Source: Streptococcus anginosus (lineage in GTDB: Bacteria; Bacillota; Bacilli; Lactobacillales; Streptococcaceae). Taken from it: a stretch of DNA of 64,000 nt. Shown here piece by piece: positions 18,063 to 27,436 of this stretch. Below the pieces are notes generated by a model. The model saw nothing but the letters and a program-made list of their open reading frames with translations. It had not been told where the DNA came from and did no database searches. Each line of letters opens with the position of its first letter. Position 1 is the first letter of the stretch. A program made the translations under genes and the position numbers. The stretch lies in contig NZ_CP012719.1 of NCBI RefSeq assembly GCF_001697145.1, forward strand, positions 142,501 to 206,500, given 5' to 3'.

Positions 18063-18914
18063 ATGGATGTCACATGGACTGTGAAATATATCACAGAATT
18101 TCTTGGAACGGCAATTCTCATTATTTTGGGGAACGGGGCTGTTGCCAACGTTGAATTAAAGGGAACAAAGGGTCATCAAAGTGGCTGGTTGGTGATTGCA
18201 GTTGGTTATGGTATGGGGGTTATGATTCCTGCTCTTATGTTTGGAAATGTATCAGGGAATCATATCAATCCTGCATTCACACTAGGACTTGCGATTAGCG
18301 GATACTTCCCTTGGGCACAAGTTGCGCCTTACATTATTGCACAATTATTGGGAGCGATATTTGGACAAGCGTTAGTAGTAGCAAGTCACCGCCCTTACTA
18401 TTTGCAAACAACAAATTCTAATGCGATTTTGGGATCATTCTCAACTATTGTAAATACGGATGACGGAAGCAAGAAATCACATGCTGCTTCTATGATAAAT
18501 GGCTTTGTCAATGAATTTATTGGTTCATTTATCTTGTTCTTTGCAGCAATGGCTATGACCAAAAACTATTTTGGTGCAGAAGTTGTTAAATATGCTGCTA
18601 CTCGTGGAGTGGATGCTACTCAAATCCAAGGAAAAGTTGCAATTGGTTCTCACATCAATGCCGGACTTGCTGTTGCCCACTTAGCACTTGGTTTCCTTGT
18701 CATGGCATTGGTAACGTCACTTGGTGGTCCTACGGGTCCAGGTCTAAACCCTGCACGTGACTTAGGCCCACGTATTCTTCATTTCCTTCTTCCAAAATCA
18801 GTTCTTGGTGAGCACAAAGGAGATTCAAAATGGTGGTATGCTTGGGTACCAGTTGTATCTCCAATCCTTGCCGGTATTGCTGCAGTAGCACTTTACAAGA
18901 TGATTTATGGATAA
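18063..18914 (+). CDS. gla: Glycerol facilitator/aquaporin (MIP family)
   Basis: A 283-residue channel with six membrane segments and both half-helix motifs: INPAFT (near residue 69) and GLNPARDLGPR (near 224). The first loop is in the usual NPA form and the second NPAR with Asp next to it, as in glycerol-conducting members. It is similar in length and layout to Lactococcus GlaLlac and to the second GlpF of streptococci, which lie next to pepX. It conducts glycerol and water. AAGAGGAG precedes the start. Confidence 0.9.
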   Translation: MDVTWTVKYITEFLGTAILIILGNGAVANVELKGTKGHQSGWLVIAVGYGMGVMIPALMFGNVSGNHINPAFTLGLAISGYFPWAQVAPYIIAQLLGAIFGQALVVASHRPYYLQTTNSNAILGSFSTIVNTDDGSKKSHAASMINGFVNEFIGSFILFFAAMAMTKNYFGAEVVKYAATRGVDATQIQGKVAIGSHINAGLAVAHLALGFLVMALVTSLGGPTGPGLNPARDLGPRILHFLLPKSVLGEHKGDSKWWYAWVPVVSPILAGIAAVALYKMIYG

Positions 18915-18927
18915 GTTGTCAAAAAAG

Positions 18928-18953
18928 AAACGGTTCATTACGAGCCGTTTTTT
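18928..18953 (+). terminator. Terminator of the aquaglyceroporin gene
   Basis: AAACGGTTC (18928-18936) pairs with GAGCCGTTT (18942-18950), then T residues. Confidence 0.8.
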
Positions 18954-19052
18954 GATAACGAAGAGATAAGATTGAGCGAAAAAATAGATAAGTGACTAGA
19001 CGTTTGCCAATATAAAATGCTATACTAAAGAGTAAGGATAATAACAGTAACG

Positions 19053-19106
19053 GGAGTGAGACAGCAAAACTGATTTTTTGCAAAGTAGCAATTTTTGTCT
19101 CATTCC
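19053..19106. repeat. Small inverted-repeat element (GTGAGACA type)
   Basis: GGAGTGAGACA (19053-19063) pairs with TGTCTCATTCC (19096-19106), and GCAAAA (19064-19069) with TTTTGC (19076-19081) is nested. It belongs to the same class as 8403-8567 and sits just before the HdeD-like gene. Confidence 0.5.
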
Positions 19107-19130
19107 TGCCTTTTATTTGGGAGAGATGAA

Positions 19131-20396
19131 ATGGAATTAGATAAACTAAGTGGGAGACGGACTCTATTGTTCGGTATTTTAGCGATTCTTTTTGGCGTTA
19201 TTATTATTGCAAATGGTGTTGATTTTACAAAATTTGCCCTAGATTTATTGGTCATTTACTTTTTATTTGTCGGAGTTATCAATCTTTTTTTCCGTTTCTT
19301 AGTGAAGAAAAATCGTATCAGTTTTGGTTCTGCCCTCCTCCATGTTTTGGTAGGGCTGGTTGTTAGCTTTCTTAACCGTGCCAGCAATCTGCCAGTCAAT
19401 ATTGTCATTATTATATTGGGCTGCTATCAGTTGTGTACGGCTGCAGTCTATGGCATTACTTATCTTCTTTACCGTCAAAATAAGCTAAAAGGCGGTTTCC
19501 GTTATCTTTTTGATACCTTGCTTTATGGCGGGATTGGGCTGACAACTGTCTTTTCTCCTAGCACGGATGGTAGGATGCAATTTTTGATTGTTGGTATTTA
19601 TCTGATATTACTAGGCTTTTCTAACGTTCGAGACGGTCTTATGTTCAACACCGATGTGGAGAAAAAACAACTTCGACGCCGTATTCGGATCAACCTGCCT
19701 ATCATTATCGCTGCCTTTTTCCCAGCAGAGCAACTGAATCGTTTTAATCGTTTTTTGCAGGGTGAAAAACGAGAACACCAAAAGGTTTACAGCCGTATTC
19801 GAGATGAACAAAAGCTAGTTGACTTAGAAGTGCTGATTCATACATCAGATCAAAATCTTTTTGGGATGATTGGTCACGTTGATATTTGCTATAAAGGAAA
19901 AGTTGTTTCCTATGGTAGTTATGATGTTTTTTCAGAGCGTTTATTCGGCACGATCGGAGACGGTGTCTTGTTTAAAGTAGATAAGGACGCTTATATTGAT
20001 TTGTGCAAAGAAGAAAGCAAAAAAACCTTGTTTGGTTATGGGATATCTTTGACAGATGAGCAAAAACTGGCTGTGGAGAAACGGTTGGCTGAGATTGATG
20101 AGTTGTTGGAAGTGTGGAATCCACCGGCGGATTTGAAAGATGGTAAGCGCACGTATGCTTATAAATTGAAGCATGAGTTGAATGCTCGTTTATATAAGTT
20201 TAAAACAAGTCGTTTTAAGACTTATTTTATCCTGTCTACCAATTGCTGTCTGCTAGCCGATAGCATTATCGGACAGGCTGGAACAGCCATTTTAGATATG
20301 CGTGGGATTATTGCGCCGGGAACTTATCAGTCTTACCTTCAATATGAATTTGAGTCGGCAAATGAGCTGGTAGTGGCACAAAATATTTATCAGTAA
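19131..20396 (+). CDS. HdeD-like membrane domain fused to a permuted papain-like (YiiX/DUF4105-like) domain
   Basis: A 421-residue protein. Residues 1-175 contain six short hydrophobic segments with repeated LLFGILAILFGVIII / GIYLILLGFSNVRDG patterns, as in HdeD/DUF308 membrane proteins. A basic linker follows, then a soluble domain from about 225. This has His249 in IGHVDICYKG (with GKVVSYGSYDVF) and, far downstream, Asn371-Cys372-Cys373 in LSTNCCLLADSII. His before Cys, with the Cys at a helix start after N/T-N, is the order of circularly permuted NlpC/P60 papain-like enzymes. A thiol peptidase, amidase or acyltransferase acting at the membrane is inferred. Start ATG 19131 is used; an upstream TTG lies inside the repeat element. 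Confidence 0.6.
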   Translation: MELDKLSGRRTLLFGILAILFGVIIIANGVDFTKFALDLLVIYFLFVGVINLFFRFLVKKNRISFGSALLHVLVGLVVSFLNRASNLPVNIVIIILGCYQLCTAAVYGITYLLYRQNKLKGGFRYLFDTLLYGGIGLTTVFSPSTDGRMQFLIVGIYLILLGFSNVRDGLMFNTDVEKKQLRRRIRINLPIIIAAFFPAEQLNRFNRFLQGEKREHQKVYSRIRDEQKLVDLEVLIHTSDQNLFGMIGHVDICYKGKVVSYGSYDVFSERLFGTIGDGVLFKVDKDAYIDLCKEESKKTLFGYGISLTDEQKLAVEKRLAEIDELLEVWNPPADLKDGKRTYAYKLKHELNARLYKFKTSRFKTYFILSTNCCLLADSIIGQAGTAILDMRGIIAPGTYQSYLQYEFESANELVVAQNIYQ

Positions 20397-20414
20397 CAGC
20401 ACAATTTTTTCTAT

Positions 20415-20436
20415 TTTTACATAAATATTTGTAAAA
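20415..20436. promoter_or_regulatory. Inverted repeat upstream of cppA
   Basis: TTTTACA (20415-20421) and TGTAAAA (20430-20436) form a perfect 7-bp repeat with an 8-bp spacer, 41 bp before the cppA start. It may be an operator; the regulator is unknown. Confidence 0.4.
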
Positions 20437-20477
20437 TACACAAAAATTATTTAAAATAGAAAGGCTTGGAGGAATTT

Positions 20478-21218
20478 ATGTGTTCAACAAATAAAATTGT
20501 AAATACGATACCAGTATTAAAAATCAATAATCGAAAAAACAATCTCGCATTTTATTGTCAAACTTTAGGAATGAAAAATTTGCTAGAGGAAGGAGCTTTT
20601 GTCAGCCTTGGAGATCAGACAAAAGTTGAAAAATTGCAGCTAGAGGAATCGCCCAGTATGCGCACTCGCAAAGTTGTTGGGACTAAGAAATTAGCGAAAA
20701 TTGTTATTAAAGTAGCCGATTCACGAGAAATTGAAGCACTTTTAGCGCGTGGCAGCAAAGTTGATTATCTTTACCAAGGTGATAATGGCTATGCTTTTGA
20801 AGCAACTTCGCCGGAAGGAGATACGTTTTTACTGCATAGCGAGGAAGATTGGACAACCTTGCAGAGAGTGATGATTGCACCAGCATTTACGCCGCTAGAG
20901 GATTTTGTTGGGCTCAGTCAATTTACTATAGAGCAGATTCATATCAATGCTCCAGATAAGGAAAAAGCAGTCACTTTTTATCAGGAATGGCTAGGAAGTC
21001 AGTCTATTCTAACATTCTCACCAGCAAGCGGACCAGATTTGCTGACGGAGAGTACTCAAACTTGGGATTTGGCAATGATTAAATTTACAGTTGAGCAATT
21101 TAATGTGGAAGCGTTGCGTGATTTATTTCAAGGAAGAGAAAATTTTATACCTAAATCGGGCAAATTTTTCCTGACCAAAGATGAGAGCCAAATTGAAGTT
21201 TGGATTGAAGCGGTATGA
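20478..21218 (+). CDS. cppA: CppA family protein (C3-degrading protease family)
   Basis: A 246-residue protein with the CppA N-terminal glyoxalase/VOC-like domain (about 1-130: TIPVLKINNRKNNLAFYCQT) and the C-terminal CppA domain (about 150-245: QFTIEQIHINAPDKEKAVTF). CppA was described in streptococci as degrading complement C3, although the fold is VOC-like and the protein lacks an export signal, so the activity is debatable. Start ATG 20478 is chosen because GGAGG lies 6 bp before it. Its stop overlaps the next ATG by 4 bp, so the serine hydrolase gene is translationally coupled. Confidence 0.85.
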   Translation: MCSTNKIVNTIPVLKINNRKNNLAFYCQTLGMKNLLEEGAFVSLGDQTKVEKLQLEESPSMRTRKVVGTKKLAKIVIKVADSREIEALLARGSKVDYLYQGDNGYAFEATSPEGDTFLLHSEEDWTTLQRVMIAPAFTPLEDFVGLSQFTIEQIHINAPDKEKAVTFYQEWLGSQSILTFSPASGPDLLTESTQTWDLAMIKFTVEQFNVEALRDLFQGRENFIPKSGKFFLTKDESQIEVWIEAV

Positions 21219-22150
21219 GTTCAAGCAAGATACTCTCAAAAGTCGAAGAACAGATAGCACAACAAATCTATCCTGGAGCTAGCTTAGCTTTGTATACTCG
21301 TGGAGAGTGGCAAGAATATTATCTTGGTGAGAGTAATCCTGAGCGCAGTGAGAAAAGCCGAGCAGGACTGGTCTATGACTTAGCAAGTGTCAGTAAGGTT
21401 GTGGGTGTCGGAACGATTTTGGCTGTTCTATTCCATGAGAAAAAACTCGATTTAGATGCGCCTCTGACACAATATTATCCCGCTTTTCATGACAATTCTG
21501 TCACGGTAGGTCAGCTGGCTACTCACACATCAGGGCTAGATCCCTTTATCCCCAATCGAGATGCACTCAATGCGGCTGAATTGAAAGAGGCGCTAAATCA
21601 TTTGAAAGTTCTTGATAGCAAGCGTTTTCGTTATACTGATGTGAATTTTTTATTGCTGGGTTTTATGGTAGAAGAAATTTTTCATTCTGCTTTGAGTGAC
21701 ATTTTTGAACAGAAAATTTTTCAGCCTTGGGGTATGAAAGAAACAGCGTTTGGTCCTGTCGCACAAGCGGTGCCAACGGTTCGCGGTGTGAAAGCAGGGA
21801 TTGTACATGACCCCAAAGCGCGTGTGTTGGGCAGACACGCTGGTAGTGCAGGCTTGTTTTCGACAGTTCGGGATTTGAAGCTCTTTTTGGAGCATTATTT
21901 ACAGGATGACTTTGCAGCAACTTTGACAAAAAATTTCTCAAAGGAGATTGGGAAAACACGCAGTCTTGCTTGGGATTTAGACAAAGAGTGGTTGCAACAC
22001 ACAGGCTACACAGGAACATTTATTATGTTTAATCGTTTGCAGCAGAAAGCGGTCATCTTCCTTTCCAACCGAACGTATGAGAAAGACGAACGTGCACAAT
22101 GGATTTTAGACCGCAATAAGCTTATGGATTTGATTAAACAAAATCTGTAA
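21215..22150 (+). CDS. Beta-lactamase-like serine hydrolase (class C/PBP-type fold)
   Basis: A 311-residue protein. The serine motif is SVSK (LASVSKVVGVG, near residue 62). The second motif is YTD in RYTDVNFLLLGF, in place of the YxN of true AmpC enzymes, and the third is HTG in HTGYTGTFIMF, in place of KTG. HTSGLDP and GSAGLFSTVRDL are also typical of esterase/peptidase-like members. No signal peptide is seen, so it is probably cytoplasmic. The substrate is unknown; a real beta-lactamase is unlikely. It is coupled to cppA by ATGA overlap. Confidence 0.82.
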   Translation: MSSSKILSKVEEQIAQQIYPGASLALYTRGEWQEYYLGESNPERSEKSRAGLVYDLASVSKVVGVGTILAVLFHEKKLDLDAPLTQYYPAFHDNSVTVGQLATHTSGLDPFIPNRDALNAAELKEALNHLKVLDSKRFRYTDVNFLLLGFMVEEIFHSALSDIFEQKIFQPWGMKETAFGPVAQAVPTVRGVKAGIVHDPKARVLGRHAGSAGLFSTVRDLKLFLEHYLQDDFAATLTKNFSKEIGKTRSLAWDLDKEWLQHTGYTGTFIMFNRLQQKAVIFLSNRTYEKDERAQWILDRNKLMDLIKQNL

Positions 22151-22168
22151 AATGAAGACAGTTAGGAT

Positions 22169-22193
22169 AAGAGCTGGATTTCCTGCTCTTTTT
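22169..22193 (+). terminator. Terminator of the cppA-hydrolase operon
   Basis: AAGAGC-T-GGA pairs with TCC-T-GCTCTT (one T-T mismatch), then TTT. Confidence 0.6.
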
Positions 22194-22315
22194 CGCTGTT
22201 TTAAAAGTTGAAATAAATTAGTTTGGAATATAAAAGGAATTGACTACTAACAATCGCTTTTTTCTATGAATTATATTAAAATAATAGATGAAGTATTGTG
22301 ATGTAGAGAGAGAAT

Positions 22316-23194
22316 ATGACAAAAAAAGTAGGTGTCGGTCGGGCACATAGTAAGATTATTTTGATAGGGGAGCATGCCGTTGTCTATGGCTACCCTGCTT
22401 TGGCTCTACCTTTAACTAATATTGAAGTGACTTGTCGCATTTTGCCGTCAGATCATGCGTGGATTTTGTATGAAGAAGATACTCTTTCTATGGCGGTTTT
22501 TGCTTCTTTGGAATTTCTAGGGGTGCAAGAGGCTTATATTCGCTGTGAGATTGAGTCAATGGTGCCTGAAAAGCGCGGAATGGGTTCTTCTGCGGCAGTG
22601 AGTATTGCTGCGATTCGAGCTGTTTTTGATTATTATGAACAGGAGTTGGATAGGGAAACTCTGGAAATTTTAGCCAATCGAGCGGAGATGATTGCCCACA
22701 TGAATCCGAGTGGTTTAGATGCTAAGACATGCTTAAGCGATCGTGCTATTAAATTCATCAAAAATGTTGGTTTTTCAGAGTTTGAGACGAATCTTGGAGC
22801 CTATCTTGTGATTGCAGACACAGGGATTTATGGGCATACACGGGAAGCTATCCAAGAAGTTGAGCAACTCGGAATGACCGCTTTGCCACATCTTCATCAG
22901 CTTGGAAAATTAACCAATGAAGTTGAAGAAGCTTTAAAAGTAAAAGATTTAGAGAGAATCGGGATTGCCATGTCAAAAGCTCACCTCAGCTTAAAAAATC
23001 TAGGCGTGAGTTGCCCTGAAGCCGATTGGCTTGTTGCCACAGCGCAAGAAAATGGAGCACTTGGTGCGAAAATGAGTGGTGGTGGTCTAGGTGGCTGCAT
23101 TATCGCTCTAGTGGCGAGCAAAGAAAAGGCTGTCAGTTTGGCTGATTTATTGAGAGAGAAAGGAGCGGTAAACACATGGATCGAAAGTCTGTAA
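22316..23194 (+). CDS. mvaK1: Mevalonate kinase
   Basis: A 292-residue GHMP kinase that phosphorylates mevalonate with ATP. N-terminal signature GRAHSKIILIGEHAVVYGYP, ATP-binding PEKRGMGSSAAVSIAA (about residues 84-99) and the C-terminal GHMP motif GAKMSGGGLGGCII are all present. It is the first gene of a plus-strand operon. The stop overlaps mvaD by 19 bp, the usual tight order mvaK1-mvaD-mvaK2-fni of streptococci. In the pneumococcus this enzyme is feedback-inhibited by diphosphomevalonate. Confidence 0.95.
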   Translation: MTKKVGVGRAHSKIILIGEHAVVYGYPALALPLTNIEVTCRILPSDHAWILYEEDTLSMAVFASLEFLGVQEAYIRCEIESMVPEKRGMGSSAAVSIAAIRAVFDYYEQELDRETLEILANRAEMIAHMNPSGLDAKTCLSDRAIKFIKNVGFSEFETNLGAYLVIADTGIYGHTREAIQEVEQLGMTALPHLHQLGKLTNEVEEALKVKDLERIGIAMSKAHLSLKNLGVSCPEADWLVATAQENGALGAKMSGGGLGGCIIALVASKEKAVSLADLLREKGAVNTWIESL

Positions 23195-24120
23195 AGGTGC
23201 GGTCTTATGCCAATATTGCCATTATCAAATATTGGGGTAAGAAAGATACTGTCAAGATAATTCCTGCAACGAGCAGTATTTCTTTGACCTTGGAAAATAT
23301 GTACACAGAAACAACTCTGTCTAGCTTACCAGTGAGTGCCCAGTCAGATGAATTTTACATCAATGGTGTTCTGCAAGATCAAGCTGAACATAAAAAAATG
23401 AGCAATATTATAGATCGTTTTCGTCCTCAAGGAGCTGGTTTTGTACGAATTGATACAAAAAATAATATGCCGACAGCAGCGGGGCTTTCATCTAGTTCAA
23501 GCGGTTTGTCTGCGCTTGTTAAGGCTTGTAATGACTTTTTTGAATTGCACTTGTCCACAAAAGAGCAAGCACAAAAAGCAAAATTAGCTTCTGGGTCTTC
23601 CTCACGGAGTTTTTATGGACCGATTGCAGCTTGGGACAAGGATAGCGGAGAGATTTATCCAGTAAAGACAGATTTGAAATTAGCGATGATAATGCTGGTT
23701 TTGTATGATCAGAAAAAGCCGATTTCAAGTCGTGAGGGAATGAAACGCTGTGCAGAAACCTCCACGACATTTAGTGATTGGGTGAGACAGTCCGAAGAAG
23801 ATTATAAAGCCATGTTGACTTATTTGTCTAACAATGATTTTGCTAAGGTGGGAGAATTAACAGAAAAAAATGCGCTTGCCATGCATGCTACCACTCAGAC
23901 AGCAACGCCAGTGTTTTCTTACCTGACCGAAAAAAGCTATGAAGCAATGGACTTCATCAAACAATTACGCAGTCAAGGAGAGCGTTGTTATTTCACTATG
24001 GATGCAGGACCAAATGTAAAAGTGCTGTGTTTGGAAGAAGATTTGGAGCATTTGGTGCCGATATTTGCAGAAAAATACCGCCTCATTGTCTCTAAAACGA
24101 AGGAATTGCCAGATGACTAA
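23176..24120 (+). CDS. mvaD: Diphosphomevalonate decarboxylase
   Basis: A 314-residue GHMP-fold enzyme that converts diphosphomevalonate to isopentenyl diphosphate with ATP use and loss of CO2. It begins VRSYANIAIIKYWGKKD with the conserved KYWGK. The phosphate-binding loop is PTAAGLSSSSSGLSAL, then ASGSSSRSFYGP. The catalytic Asp is in FTMDAGPNVKVLC. Length is as in other streptococci. It overlaps mvaK1 upstream and mvaK2 downstream. Confidence 0.95.
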   Translation: MDRKSVKVRSYANIAIIKYWGKKDTVKIIPATSSISLTLENMYTETTLSSLPVSAQSDEFYINGVLQDQAEHKKMSNIIDRFRPQGAGFVRIDTKNNMPTAAGLSSSSSGLSALVKACNDFFELHLSTKEQAQKAKLASGSSSRSFYGPIAAWDKDSGEIYPVKTDLKLAMIMLVLYDQKKPISSREGMKRCAETSTTFSDWVRQSEEDYKAMLTYLSNNDFAKVGELTEKNALAMHATTQTATPVFSYLTEKSYEAMDFIKQLRSQGERCYFTMDAGPNVKVLCLEEDLEHLVPIFAEKYRLIVSKTKELPDD

Positions 24121-25108
24121 AACAGTAAGAACATGCGGGAAATTGTATTTGGCAGGGGAATACTCTGTATTGACAGCGGGGCAAGGCGCGATTCTGAAAA
24201 ATATTCCGATTTATATGACGGGAAAAATTCATTTTTCTGAACGTTATCAATTGTTTTCAGATATGTTTGACCATACTGTGGATTTGACACCTGATGATGA
24301 GTACAGTCTCATTCAGGATACGGTTGCTGTTATGAATGAGTTTTTACAAAGTCGATCCATTTCACTACGTCCCTTTTTCTTAACCATTACTGGAAAAATG
24401 GAGCAAGATGGAAAAAAATTTGGTCTTGGCTCTAGTGGGAGTGTCGTAGTTTTAACCATACGAGCAATAACAGCCTTGTATGGTCTGGCGTTATCTGCTG
24501 AGGAAACCTTTAAGCTGGCAGCCTATGTCCTTCTTAAACGTGGGGACAATGGCTCAATGGGAGATGTGGCTTGTATCGCTTATGAAGATTTGATTTATTA
24601 CCAATCTTTTGACCGCAAAAGAATAGCGGAGCAGATCAATGAGTCGCCCTTAGAAAGTATATTAGCTCAGGATTGGGGAACTGTCATTCGGAGAATCCAA
24701 CCACATCATCCATTTGATTTTTTTGTAGGCTGGACAAAAGAACCAGCTATTTCTAGAGATCTTATCAATCAGGTCAAATCAGCAATTTCATCCAGTTTTC
24801 TAACACAAACACAAGAAGAAGTTCTTCGACTGGAGAAGGCGCTGCTTGCTGGTGAGAAAGAAATTATGAAAGAAAGCCTAGAAAAGGTTAGCCACCTATT
24901 GGCGGAACTTAGCCCCGCTATTTACAATGAAAAACTGAGAGCTTTAAAAAGAGCCAGTCAAGGATTGGACTGTGTGGCAAAGAGTAGCGGTGCTGGCGGT
25001 GGTGACTGCGGCATAGCATTGTCATTTAGCGAGACAGATAGTCAAATCTTAGTGGAACGTTGGCAAAGGGCAGAGGTTGTCCTTTTATATAAGGAGAGGT
25101 GGGAATAA
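24113..25108 (+). CDS. mvaK2: Phosphomevalonate kinase
   Basis: A 331-residue GHMP kinase that makes diphosphomevalonate. It begins CGKLYLAGEYSVLTAGQGA, with the ATP loop KFGLGSSGSVVVLT, and the C-terminal motif AKSSGAGGGDCGIAL. Start ATG 24113 (8-bp overlap with mvaD) with GAAGGA upstream gives the usual N-terminus; an earlier ATG at 24065 would add 16 non-homologous residues. Its TAA is followed directly by the fni ATG. Confidence 0.95.
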   Translation: MTKTVRTCGKLYLAGEYSVLTAGQGAILKNIPIYMTGKIHFSERYQLFSDMFDHTVDLTPDDEYSLIQDTVAVMNEFLQSRSISLRPFFLTITGKMEQDGKKFGLGSSGSVVVLTIRAITALYGLALSAEETFKLAAYVLLKRGDNGSMGDVACIAYEDLIYYQSFDRKRIAEQINESPLESILAQDWGTVIRRIQPHHPFDFFVGWTKEPAISRDLINQVKSAISSSFLTQTQEEVLRLEKALLAGEKEIMKESLEKVSHLLAELSPAIYNEKLRALKRASQGLDCVAKSSGAGGGDCGIALSFSETDSQILVERWQRAEVVLLYKERWE

Positions 25109-26154
<1,046 letters not shown>

Positions 26155-27435
26155 CTATGATTTTTGACGAATGTTTTCTAAAATTTCTTGTGCTCTTTTG
26201 AGACTAAAATGTTTCTCAGAAATGAGTTGAGAAACCAGAAGAGCGATTTCTGTATCCTTAGCTCCTGCTAAAAGAGCGAGAGATTTGGCTTGTAGCTTCA
26301 TGTGACCGTGCTGGATACCGGTGCTGACCAGGGCTTTTAGAGCCGCAAAATTTTGCGCTAAGCCGATAGACGCAATAATACTGGCTAACTCTTTGGCGGT
26401 TGGTTGTTTTAGCAAGTCAAAGCTAACTTTCACCGTAGGGTTGAGCCCAATAGAGCCCCCTTTTGTAGCAATGGGAAGAGGAAGCGTAATCTCTCCGCAG
26501 AGCGTTTGAGTAACTTCCTTGATTGACCAAGTAGTCAATCCTTGATAGGAACCATTTCTACTAGCATAGGCATGCGCGCCTGCTTCAATCGCCCGCCAGT
26601 CATTTCCTGTCGCTAATACGACAGCATCAATTCCGTTGAAAATACCTTTATTGTGGGTGCTGGCACGATAAGGGTCTTGCTTGGCAAATTGGCTTGCCAG
26701 CACGATTTTTTTGGCAATGTCAATGGCTTCTGATTTATTTCGACTGAGAAAACGAAGATCAATTTCACAAGTGGCAGTTACCAAGGCTTCTGTCGCATAA
26801 TTTGATAGAATTGCCATCAGGCTTTCACCGCCAGTCAACTCTTCTAATGGTGTTTTCAACGCTTCTAGCATGGTATTGAGGATATTTGCGCCCATAGCTT
26901 CTTGGGTGTCAACTGTTAGATAAACGACTAAAAATTCAGCTTCGCCATTTAGCCATTCTACACGTAAATCACGCGCACCACCTCCGCGGTTGACAATCGA
27001 CGGGTGTGCTTGATTGGCCAGCTCTAGCAATTCTTGCTTGTGATTTTGGATATTTTTTATAGCCGCTTCAATATTTGCTACTTGATAGAGAGAAACCTGT
27101 CCAATCATTTGACGATTGTGAATAGTCGTTTTGAAGCCTCCAGAGCGCTTAATAATTTTTGCTGCAAAGCTAGCAGCCGCAACGACAGAGGGCTCTTCTG
27201 TTACGAAAGGTACCTGATAAACTTGCTCGTCTACCACAACATCAGGAACGAAAGAGTAGGGCAGAGCAAATGTCGCCAGAACATTTTCGCTCATTTGGTC
27301 GGCTGTTGAGAGAGGGAGCATGTGATTATGCTCAAGGTTTGTTTGATTATCCTCGTTTAGTAAGTGATAGTCTTTTAAAATTTGCAAACGTTCTTGAAGC
27401 GATTTTTTTGAAAAGCCCGTCCAACTTATCTTCAT
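26155..27435 (-). CDS. mvaA: Hydroxymethylglutaryl-CoA reductase, class II
   Basis: A 426-residue enzyme that reduces HMG-CoA to mevalonate. Class II features include the N-terminal FSKKSLQERLQIL, PLSTADQMSENVLATFALPY (substrate loop), RGGGARDLRVEWLNG, and DAMGANILNT-like QEAMGANILNTML, with the catalytic Lys and Asp in NKGIFNGIDAVVLATGNDWR. It is co-transcribed with mvaS, with 1 bp between the mvaS stop and this start. The C-terminal flap domain is present. Confidence 0.95.
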   Translation of the reverse strand: MKISWTGFSKKSLQERLQILKDYHLLNEDNQTNLEHNHMLPLSTADQMSENVLATFALPYSFVPDVVVDEQVYQVPFVTEEPSVVAAASFAAKIIKRSGGFKTTIHNRQMIGQVSLYQVANIEAAIKNIQNHKQELLELANQAHPSIVNRGGGARDLRVEWLNGEAEFLVVYLTVDTQEAMGANILNTMLEALKTPLEELTGGESLMAILSNYATEALVTATCEIDLRFLSRNKSEAIDIAKKIVLASQFAKQDPYRASTHNKGIFNGIDAVVLATGNDWRAIEAGAHAYASRNGSYQGLTTWSIKEVTQTLCGEITLPLPIATKGGSIGLNPTVKVSFDLLKQPTAKELASIIASIGLAQNFAALKALVSTGIQHGHMKLQAKSLALLAGAKDTEIALLVSQLISEKHFSLKRAQEILENIRQKS

Positions 27436-27436
27436 A

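Noticed and set aside
21215..22150. Possible beta-lactamase resistance gene
   Set aside because: YTD and HTG motifs instead of YxN and KTG, and no signal peptide, fit an esterase-like serine hydrolase rather than a beta-lactamase.
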